64,000 nt of DNA from Larus michahellis (lineage: Eukaryota; Chordata; Aves; Charadriiformes; Laridae), in assembly GCF_964199755.1 (NCBI RefSeq), contig NC_133897.1, positions 68,876,661-68,940,660 on the forward strand. Reading direction: 5' to 3'. The notes beneath the pieces are model-generated. The model had not been told where the DNA came from. It saw nothing but the letters and a program-made list of their open reading frames with translations, and did no database searches. A program made the translations under genes and the position numbers. Of the stretch, positions 1-7,111 are shown in pieces. Each line of letters begins with the position of its first letter. Position 1 is the stretch's first letter.

Positions 1-783
1 TGCCCTGAAGGGCCTTTTGCTTGCCAGAGAGCAAGGCTTTTCCTGGGGCAGCGGGACTGCCCTGCAGCTGCCCTCGTGTGCCCTGGGCTCCAGCCCCCTC
101 CTCCTGCCAGGCCTGGGGTCCCCTCAAGGCCACGGTGGCCACAGGAGGGCCATTTTCTGCCGTTTGCACTGTGTCCTTTTGCAAAAGGGCAGAGCATGGC
201 GGCGGAATTGCAGGCCAGAGGTAGCCTGGAAAGCCCAGTTCCTCTTTTCCCCTGTTGCACTTGCCAGAAGTTGTTGCTTGAAACTTGTAGTCATGTTCTT
301 CACCAGCTGTAAAGCGATCCTTCTTCACAAGTGCCGCCTGGAAAGAGACACATCCCAGATTTCTCCCCCAGCAGTGCTCTCCGTCCCTGGCCTGGACCAA
401 TTGTGTCGAAAGGAGAAAATAGTTTCATTTCTGTGGCTGCTCATTTCTTGATCTCTTCACCCCCGCCCACCCCCAGCCCCGCGCCCTCTCTCTTTCTCTG
501 AAAAAAGCAGGAGCTCCCTTGATTGTGGTCGGTGGCCTTGTGCAAAATGTCTGGCCAATGTTTTCAAAGCACACTCCTTGAGTGTAAGGAGCTCTTGAAT
601 GTACTTGCTTCCTTCTTCTGTGGTGCTGCAGAGCTGTCTGTGAAAGGCAGGAGGAGAGGTGGGCAGGTGGGTGTGTGCAGAGGCCCATGTTTAGGTGTGC
701 TTGCCCAGCAGGTGGTTGCCAGAGCAGTGGTGGCCCCTGAGCTCTAGGAGATGTGTGGAATGGATGTCTGAAAGCCTGCTGCC

Positions 784-1011
784 TTGAGTGGGCTTTCTTG
801 TCTTGAAAGGCAGTTGGTAGCTGAACGTTTGTGCAAACCTTTGGAGGTTGTCAGGGAAGTGTTGCAAAAGTATTTGAGAGCCGCCGTGGTCAAGGTTTTC
901 TCTAAGCGTGATCCATTGAAGCGTTTCCTAGAGAAGTCTTTAGAGCATCTGCAGTCTCTGGAGCCTTTGCCTGTGATGCGCTTGATTTGTGCAGGTGATT
1001 TTCCGCGTTGA
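784..1011 (+). other. Exon-like open segment, unrecognised helical product (copy 1)
   Basis: This is a candidate plus-strand exon at about 814-994, bounded by AAAGGCAG before it and GCAG/GTGATT after it. The reading (starting LVAERLCKPLEV) is rich in Leu, Lys, Arg and Glu with heptad-like spacing, suggesting an amphipathic helical segment. I do not recognise the family. A strong acceptor (TTTTTTCCACTGCAG, ending 1105) follows in a compatible phase. The array ends inside this segment in copy 7, where two of three substitutions are silent in this frame. It may be real coding sequence, a decayed exon or chance; equivalent segments are at 7943, 15102, 22292, 29448, 36590 and 43732. Confidence 0.25.
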
Positions 1012-1285
1012 TGCCGAGGCAAGGAGTTGGGTGGAAAGTGCAGTGAAAAGCTTTCAGTCTCGCTGAGAGAAATGGAAATAACTGATGTGCTTTTTTCCAC
1101 TGCAGGGCAGGAAGAGAGGGCCCAGGGCCAGGAAGGGGGTGTTGCCTATTTGTTGTTTCTAGGTGGCTGCTTTTTCAGCACGTGCTCTAGCGTGTCTGTT
1201 GGAGGGTGGCAGATTGGATGGATCCTTGGTTTCATTCCTCTGAGAGTAACTCTTTTCAACTCCCCCCGTGCTTTTTGTCTCAAAG

Positions 1286-1650
1286 GATCGCCAGGTGGGA
1301 CATGCATGGATTGCTCTCCGTGGCAGTGAAGTGCAGCCCCCAGAACTGCCTGCCAAGCTCCGTTGGTCCTGCCTGGCAGTGGAAGCCCATCAAATGGAGT
1401 GCAGCTAAGAGTGATGTGGAGCGCCCTGCTTCCATCGGGGAGAGCAAGGCTGCTGCTGAAGGGCCAAGCTGTCAGGCTGGTGGCCGAGCCAAGGAGCAGA
1501 AAAGAAGGATTCCCAAAAGGCCGGAGTGCTCCCTTCAGCGTGGATGGCTATGGCTTTGCACTGGGTGAGCCTGATTTCCTTCCTCTTCGTCCCTTCCTTG
1601 TCTCCCTCCTCCTTCCTTCCTTCCTCTCTTTCCTTTCCTCCTCTTGGCAG
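1286..1650 (+). other. Exon-like block followed by an 85-bp candidate intron (copy 1)
   Basis: A polypyrimidine-AG (CTTTTTGTCTCAAAG) ends at 1285. At 1566 there is a GTGAGC donor, then 85 bp of nearly pure pyrimidine ending in TTGGCAG at 1650. This has the layout of a mini-intron on the plus strand. The block 1286-1565 is open in other frames but the frame starting GATCGCCAG meets a stop around 1408. I cannot name a product. Splice grammar without a coherent long frame suggests an old gene remnant or a non-coding transcript. Confidence 0.25.
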
Positions 1651-2030
1651 GAAGGAGAGGGAAGAGACAGCTGTTGACAGCTGCCTTCTGTCAAGAGATG
1701 CCTTTCAACTGTGGAGATGCCCTGCAGCTCTTGTTGGGGTTTGTGTTGCATTCTGCCTCCTGTATTTTCTTCCGCCCCAGAAACTTGCCTTTGCTAGGCA
1801 GCCGCTCTCGATCCTTTTGCTGGGTTTCGGTACGAGTTGCCTGCGCACTTTGGTTTTGGAGCCTTCCATCAGGCAATCGTGGGCATGAGGATGGCAGGTT
1901 TCCAAGTTGCCAGCTGCACTTGCTTGGGATGAGCCCCGAACATAACCCTTGGGGAGCCTTGGCTTTGTTTCCAAGCTTTCTTGGTTGCCTTAGCACGTAT
2001 TTTGCACTTTTCTGTCAGCTTTTTGTTCAA

Positions 2031-2076
2031 TGATCCCAAGGGTCTTTTCCAAGCTAAATGATTCTCTGATTCTATG
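2031..2076 (+). mobile_element. CR1 LINE 3'-end scrap inside the unit
   Basis: The stretch running from TGATCCCAAGGGTC to TGATTCTATG has the layout of an avian CR1 3' end (last ~45 bp, ending in the ATTCTATG octamer). It is present at the same place in every full copy, so it predates the amplification. Confidence 0.7.
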
Positions 2077-3087
2077 TGAGGAGGGACGAGGAGTTTTGGG
2101 ACTGGTTGTTGGAGCAGTTTGAAGAGTGCAGTTTCTTGTTTGTGTGCAGTGTCTTAGGGCAAAGTGAGGCTTGTCAAAGGGGCAGGTGTCTGTGTGTTTT
2201 TCCAAGAGCCTTGCTGTGCCCAAGTGAAACTGGGAGGATTCCCTGCGCAGGCTGCTCTGCCCCAACTGCCTGTCTCCCTGGGCTCCATTCCGTCCATCCC
2301 TCTAGATGTTAGAAAGCAAGCCAGCTTCCATCCCATTTTACTTTCTCGTTGAAATCCAAGAGAAAAAAGGTGGGTAATGTATGTGTAACCATATGTTACA
2401 GATATGTATGTGTAACCATGCATGGATGCAAATTGCCCTTGAGTACCTTTGAGGTGAGAGCGATTCTACTTCCTTGCCCTTGTGAAATCAGGAAAGTTTT
2501 TTTTCTGCTTTGTCCGAGTGTGCTTGGGTCACAGTTTCACCAACTAAGGATGGCGACAAGCTTGTGATTGGTGTGGTTCCTCCCACAAGAACTTCCTCGT
2601 TCTTGTTTCTTGATTGCTCTGCTCTATGGAAAACTTGTTTTGCAATCCTTCACATGGTGGAAACATTAAACTTGCTGGGAAAACCTGGGAGGTGGAATAG
2701 TATGTAGTCCTTTGTTAATGTGCATGTAGCATTTGAATGGTGAAAGTGCCAGGCAAATGCTCCTTTTGAAATGTCTTTCTGTAATGGGAGGCGGTGGTCC
2801 CTGGGCAGGTCAAGCTGCAACATGCTCCCTTTGGAAGTGCCTCTCGTCATCTCTCTCCCTGTCAGCACCACTGCCGCTAGTGTTATTTCCTGAGTTTGTG
2901 TCCATGTGGAGAAGAAACATTCCTTTTTGAGCCTAGGCCCATGATCTGTAGATGCTGAACCTTTCTGAGTGTGCCTAAGGATTGAGTTTGTTGATGAAGA
3001 AAGCGAGAGGCTTGCTGTGTTTGTTGCTCTCCATGTCTTTCTTGCTACTCGTGCTCACAAAACAACTACAACAGATTTTCCCTTGCC

Positions 3088-3178
3088 CTCCCTTCCTCCC
3101 CTTCCCTTCCTCCCCTTCCCTTCCTCCCCTTCCCTTCCTCCCCTTCCCTTCCTCCCCTTCCCTTCCTCCCCTTCCCCT
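3088..3178. repeat. 14-bp homopyrimidine tandem repeat, length-variable between copies
   Basis: About six units of TTCCCTTCCTCCCC make a strictly pyrimidine strand of ~90 bp. Copies 1-3 carry the long allele, copy 4 lacks 3 bp, and copies 5 and 6 lack a further 14 bp. The sequence has mirror symmetry (CCCTTCCTCCCCTTCCC), the requirement for an intramolecular triplex. It lies just beyond the second poly(A) signal of the minus-strand gene. Confidence 0.9.
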
Positions 3179-3286
3179 TGCTTCCCAATGAGTCAAATCA
3201 TGATGAGCCTGAAATGCCAGAGATTTTTCATCTCCAAAAGCACTTGCAAGGACACGCACCAGAAGGGTTACAAGTGGGAACAAGGT

Positions 3287-3292
3287 TTTATT
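3287..3292 (-). terminator. Distal poly(A) signal AATAAA (copy 1)
   Basis: TTTATT on the plus strand reads AATAAA on the minus strand. It lies 5 bp past the stop (3299-3297) of one of the two open frames of the terminal exon. Confidence 0.55.
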
Positions 3293-3402
3293 GTCTTTAG
3301 CTCATATCTGTGGCAGAGCAGATGCTCACGAGCACCCTCACAAAACAAGAGCTCTCACTCCAGAACAGCCGACGACAGACACAGTCAGATGGGAGAAAAC
3401 AG

Positions 3403-5327
3403 CCTTTTATTGTGGACAGAGATGAGGTGGGGGAGCCCAGGAATGGCAGGGCTTTGTCTCCTGCCAGGAAAGCGGCACCTGCAACGACAGAGTCAGAAAG
3501 CAGTGATGAAGCCAGAAAGGCAGGACTTGGTTGCCCTTTCTTTGGGAAACAGAGTCGACAAGGAGTTGTTTGTAGGCCAGAAGAGAGAGCTCTTGCGGGC
3601 ATTGTCGAGGGGATGGCTCTGGCGCCGTATCCCCCTGGGAAATGCCCTTGGAGACTGTGCGTGTGCCGAGATGCGCAGCGCCCCTGTGGCACGCAGCAGA
3701 GCTCCGTGGGGAGCCCCTGGGGAGCTGCCGTGGAGTTCTTTGCAAAGGCTGAGCAGAGCAGTTTGCCCAGCTGGGCAAGATGGGCAGCAGAGCCTGGGAC
3801 TCACCTGGGCTTCTCCCTCCTCTTTTTCCGTCCCCGTCTTTTGCGCTCTTCCTTCTGTTCTCTTCTTTTTGGCGTTGCCTCTCCTCGTGCCAGGCCTCTT
3901 CTCTCTTCCTTTTTCTTGGGGTTTCAGTTTCCTGGAGGGAGCCTGCAAAGCTTTCCATGGCGCAGTGGGGTTAGATAGGTCAAGGCGGCATCAGCTGGAT
4001 TCCTGAGGTCTTGATGGAAGGAAAGCTGGCTCCTTTTACCTTCTTTCCTGGGAAAGGCTCTTTAGTTGTTGTGCGCATGCCGGGGAGTCTCCCGTGGTCT
4101 CTGGGGCGGTGGGAGGCAAAGCAGCGGGTGCCTAAAGCAGAAATGTTGGCGTTAGCAGTGGTGTCCCTTGCCCTGCCCAAAGGCAACAGAGAAAAAATAC
4201 CAGGAAGAGGCAGAGCAGCTGCTTGGACTCCTCAGGAACTCCTCCTAGACGAGACGCCTTGTGCCAGGGTTTGTGGACCTGCCCTACCTCTGCCGTTTCC
4301 CGTCTTCCCACCGGATCTACTCCTGCTCTTGCAAAGGCAACTCTGGAAAGCAAAAACCCGTGCAGCAAAGTGACTTGTGGGAAGTGGACAAGAGCTAAAG
4401 CAAAAGCCACCCAAAGCCCTGCAGCAGCTTTGCGCTCAGGCTGGGAGAACGCTCAGTCCCTCCTGCTACCTGTGGCTGTGTCCATGGCTGCTGGCGACTC
4501 CTCATCTGAGGGAGTGGAAAGGCCAGATGTCTTGGCCCCAGAGATTGCCCAGTGTTTCTCTCTCCACCAGGAAGTCCAGCAGCCCCTTGACCTGCACACG
4601 TGAGAGCCTTGCTTTCAGGGCAGGTGTCTGAAAAGGTGTGGAGCAGCCTTTGCCACTGCTCCCCCTTGGCTCCCTGCAGAAGGCAGGCTGTGGCTGTGGG
4701 GCTGCTCTTGCAGGCAGGCAGCCCAGCAGCTTTTGCTGAAGAGAGGAGGCAGGCAGGGACGTCTGAGGCTCCAAGCTGTGATGGGCCTGGAAAGCTGCAG
4801 GCGGCTGCTCGAGACAGCGTACCTTCTCCGTCCCCTCCAGCATGGCCTCCAGCAGCAGCAGCAGCAGCAGCAGCAGGTCCTCCTGAGGTGGGCTCATCAG
4901 GTTTGTCCCAGCGCAGATGGCCAGGTTGGTGCAGCTCCTCCTGCTGGTGGACGCGTTGCGGCGGATGTGGCGCAGGATGGAGAGGAGCCGCTTCAGGAGG
5001 AGGCCTTTGGCCGCAGGCAACTTGTGGTCCACCCTGAGGGAACAGAAGACAACGTTAAGAAAGCAGGTGTTGCCCAGAGGCATGGCCGAAGCTCGGCCAA
5101 GGCAGGTGGGAGGCAGCGGCTGTGTTGCACAGCTTTGGCGGCGCTCTGAGGCAGCGGTCAGGGCTGCTGCTCGAGAGGCAGGCTGCTGGCCACACTTACG
5201 CTTTCAGCTCTTCCAGTTTTGCCTGCTTGCTCGTCCTCTGCAGGGCTGGCATCCCGTGCTGGTAGAGGTGGCTGACGAGGAGCTTGGTGGGGATGCTTTG
5301 GAGGAAGTTGTGCGATGGCAAGGGCTC
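3403..5327 (-). CDS. Partial RhoGAP-domain gene, ARHGAP20/TAGAP-like (copy 1)
   Basis: It encodes the second half of a Rho GTPase-activating domain, which in intact family members stimulates GTP hydrolysis on Rho-type GTPases. Exon 5327-5200 reads NFLQSIPTKLLVSHLYQHG and ends at GTAAGT in phase 2. Exon 5033-4823 reads LPAAKGLLLKRLLSILRHI, then NASTSRRSCTNLAICAGTNL (family form NLAIC.GPNLL, so the Pro is Thr here), then a Leu run and EAMLEGTEK. Exon 4591 on reads VKGLLDFLVE. Phases agree across both junctions. After LVE the likely frame is lost: a different frame carries LSTPSDEESPAAMD. Tail exons (4131-4040, 3942-3805, 3478-3407) are Lys/Arg/Glu-rich and open in two frames. The N-terminal half with the arginine finger (GIFR-type motif) was not found, so GAP catalysis is unlikely. 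It is probably a truncated paralogue or a transcribed pseudogene. Family is fairly sure, function not. Confidence 0.7.
3406..3411 (-). terminator. Proximal poly(A) signal AATAAA overlapping a stop codon (copy 1)
   Basis: The minus strand reads CCACAATAAAAGG. The TAA of the hexamer (3409-3407) is also the stop codon of one open frame through the last exon, which would leave almost no 3' untranslated region if that frame and this signal are used together. Confidence 0.55.
4850..4876. repeat. CAG/CTG triplet repeat, 9 units (copy 1)
   Basis: A pure (CAG)9 tract on the plus strand. On the minus strand it is read CTG in frame as a leucine run inside the RhoGAP domain, in the loop after the NLAIC motif. 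Copy 3 has 12 units (19168-19203); the others have 9. The changes are multiples of three, so the frame is kept. Confidence 0.9.
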
Positions 5328-5734
5328 CTGCTTTTTCTTGGGTTTGTTCTTGTCTTTTTAACTGGCTTTGATTGTTTTTGATTGTTTTTCGTATTTTTTC
5401 GAGTTGTTTCTTGGCCAGTCTTGCCCAAACTTCTTTGTGTCAGAGTGGAACTCTTGTGCTTGTGCAAAGGAAGAGCTATGTGTGCACCTCGAATGTTTCC
5501 GTGGATGGGGCGTCTGCCGTCTTTGGTGCCCTGTTGCTATTGTGTGGGCACGGCCAGGGTGGGTCTGGCTTCTTCTTCAGCCACCCCTTGGTTAGCTGAG
5601 GGGAGGGCTAGCTGAGGACAGCCACCCCGCACTGGCTTTCTCATCCTCAGAGTGAAACGCTGCCAAGTCCAGGCCCCAATAACCTGGGTGGCGCTGCAGG
5701 GGAGTCCAAGAGGCTGCGGCGTTGTGCAGCGGTC

Positions 5735-5990
5735 TCCAGCGGTGTCTGGCGGTCTCTGACGGTCTCCGGTGGTCTCCTGTGGTCTCTGGCGATCTCCAGC
5801 GGTGCCTGGTGGTCTCCGATGGTCTCCGATGGACTCCGGCGGTTTCCAGCGGACTCCGATGGTCTCCGGTGCGAGACCACCGGAGACCGCCGGACACCAC
5901 CAGTGTCTGGTCATCTCCGGCGGTCTCCGATGGTGTCCTGCGGCGGTCTCTGATGGTCTCCGTCGCTCTCCGTCCGTCTCCAGCCATCTG
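5735..5990. repeat. Degenerate GGTCTCC-type minisatellite with internal inverted repeats
   Basis: About 250 bp are built from variants of GGTCTCCGATGG/GGTCTCTGGC with a period near 9-12 bp. Within it, 5760-5776 (CGGTCTCCGGTGGTCTC) is the exact reverse complement of 5873-5889. Also, 5861-5870 pairs perfectly with 5879-5888 around an 8-nt loop. It lies in the interval between the EPMEVD exon and the RhoGAP exons. The translated frames are repetitive and I regard them as non-coding. Confidence 0.7.
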
Positions 5991-6074
5991 GAAGGGACTC
6001 CTGCTGGTACTATGGGGCTGCCGGCCTGAAGATGGCAGCCCCTCTCCTCGCCTCTTCCCCACAGCTCTGAAATA

Positions 6075-6302
6075 GAAAGCATCGAATGGTTGAGGTTGGA
6101 AAAGAAGTGGAAGCTCAAGGTGGTGCTGCCAAGTCCCCAGCTAAACCCTTTTGGTGAGGAAATCTTTGCTACCAGCCCATCTAAAGGTCGCCTGGCACAA
6201 CTGGAGGCCGTTTTCTCTGTTGTCCTATCCCTGGTGACTTGGGAGAAGAGAGCAAGGGCCACCTGGCTCCAAGCTCCTCTCGGGGAGTTGTAGGGAGCGG
6301 CA
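6075..6302 (-). mobile_element. CR1 LINE fragment, antisense to the plus strand
   Basis: It begins with AGAAAGCATCGAATGGTTGA (reverse of a CR1 3' end) and runs through GTCCTATCCCTGGTGACTTG and GGGAGTTGTAGGGAGCG, recognisable CR1 body segments in reverse. It is therefore in the same orientation as the minus-strand gene. It is present in every full copy. Confidence 0.75.
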
Positions 6303-6547
6303 AGGTCTCCTGCTGGTGCTGTGGGGCTGTCGGGCAGAAGGTGGCAGCCCCTTTCCTCTCCCTCTCCGTCTCGCTCTCCCTCTCCCTCTCCTTTCCTCTT
6401 GCCCAGGCGTGAGGGCAGAGGAGATGTCCCCCCTTGGTGAGGGGCAGGGTCTAGGGGAAGGGGAAAGCAGGGCTCCTCAGCGGCTTGAGAGCCGTCTGAT
6501 CTTGCTGCGGAGCCTGCCGCGTGGCGGTGTGGATGGCCCACTTACGG

Positions 6548-6907
6548 TTAGCGTCGTCTGCGGGACTGGCACCGCTTGCTGGGCCCTGGCTTTGCGGAGG
6601 GTCCCTGAGAGGCGGCGGGGGTCCTGCGGCGCTTTGGGCACAGTGCTGCTGGAGGCAGCCTGGCCATGGTGGAGGCGTGCCCCGTCATGGCTGCGGGAGA
6701 TGGATCGACCTCCATGGGCTCTTGGTCGTCCGTGGGGGCATCGACCTCCATGGGCTCTCCCTCGTCCCTGATCTGCGGCAAGTCGACCTCCATGGGCTCT
6801 ACCTTGTCCCTCTTGTGCGGCGGGTCGACCTCCATGGGCTCCACTCGCCCGCCATGGCTGCTGCTGCTGGTGTCCAGCCACTTGCGCTTTTGGGTGTGTT
6901 TGGGCAT
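6548..6907 (-). CDS. EPMEVD-repeat protein, 119 aa, unrecognised (copy 1)
   Basis: A minus-strand ORF with a good Kozak start (AGG before the ATG at 6907). The product opens MPKHTQKRKWLD, a basic and possibly nuclear-targeting start. It then has four EPMEVD blocks separated by 8-9 charged residues (for example EPMEVDPPHKRDKV), and ends in a basic C-terminus with KRRR and SRRRR clusters. No known domain is recognised; the composition suggests a disordered nuclear protein. The frame is open and the repeat protein is identical in five copies, with one Cys-to-Arg change in copy 3. The stop TAA (6550-6548) is two bases before a perfect splice donor (CC/GTAAGT, exon end at 6546). Either the protein ends in this exon or a small frameshift uncoupled it from downstream exons. 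Confidence 0.5.
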   Translation of the reverse strand: MPKHTQKRKWLDTSSSSHGGRVEPMEVDPPHKRDKVEPMEVDLPQIRDEGEPMEVDAPTDDQEPMEVDPSPAAMTGHASTMARLPPAALCPKRRRTPAASQGPSAKPGPSKRCQSRRRR

Positions 6908-6941
6908 CCTCGGGGCTTCCAAGGAGCCTCTTGTGGCTGGG

Positions 6942-6985
6942 CCCACCCAATGTGGGCACTCGTCCCACCCAATGTGGGCACTCGT
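6942..6985. repeat. 22-bp minisatellite, 2 units, each with a CCAAT
   Basis: Two exact tandem copies of a 22-bp unit (CCCACCCAATGTGGGCACTC plus GT). Each unit contains CCAAT within a short CCCAC/GTGGG dyad. Copy 3 has three units. The repeat lies between the candidate promoter and the EPMEVD start codon, that is, in the 5' leader of the minus-strand gene. Confidence 0.9.
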
Positions 6986-7082
6986 CACTCTTTGCCGCCT
7001 CCTCCTCTCCCAAGCAGGCTTGCTGCGAGAATCTGTAGGTGCTGAGCGAGCTGTGGGCCAGCCGCAGAGGTGCCTGCTTGCC

Positions 7083-7111
7083 TAACGGCAGGCCGGTGAC
7101 GTCACCAACGG
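7083..7111 (-). promoter_or_regulatory. Candidate promoter: palindromic CRE flanked by MYB motifs (copy 1)
   Basis: TGACGTCA at 7097-7104 is a full consensus cAMP response element inside a 12-bp perfect palindrome (GGTGACGTCACC, 7095-7106). TAACGG (7083-7088) and CAACGG (7106-7111) on either side fit the MYB recognition core YAACGG. The surroundings are GC- and CpG-rich and no TATA box is seen. Placement ~190 bp upstream of the EPMEVD start fits a minus-strand promoter. CRE plus MYB is a combination known from testis-active promoters; that use here is inference. Confidence 0.5.

Larger units (their letters stand above)
3287..7096 (-). other. Candidate minus-strand transcription unit of each array copy (copy 1 coordinates)
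   Basis: On the minus strand, a GC-rich promoter with a consensus CRE (7097-7104) is followed by a 5' region, an EPMEVD-repeat ORF (6907-6548), a strong donor (GTAAGT at 6545), an antisense CR1, a degenerate minisatellite and RhoGAP exons (5327-5200, 5033-4823, 4591 onward). Tail exons (4131-4040, 3942-3805, 3478 onward) and two AATAAA signals (3411-3406, 3292-3287) complete it. Donor and acceptor phases agree through the RhoGAP exons. I infer one transcript because promoter, splice sites and poly(A) signals are in order and in one direction. However, the EPMEVD frame stops two bases before its donor, so the two coding parts may be separate or one may be untranslated. Equivalent units occur in copies 2-6. 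Confidence 0.5.

Noticed and set aside
2969..4006. 345-codon plus-strand open frame
   Set aside because: It starts in the pyrimidine microsatellite and runs antisense through the tail exons of the minus-strand gene. It lacks splice or domain support, and its length depends on GC-rich composition.
4733..5149. Plus-strand poly-glutamine protein across the CAG tract
   Set aside because: The minus strand carries the recognisable RhoGAP exons with matching splice phases; the Gln run is the shadow of the Leu codons.
5537..6541. 334-codon minus-strand open frame
   Set aside because: It reads through an antisense CR1 and the GGTCTCC minisatellite, giving repetitive sequence of no recognisable family.
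6942..6985. CRISPR-like repeat
   Set aside because: The 22-bp units are directly adjacent with no spacers and the genome is vertebrate; it is a minisatellite.
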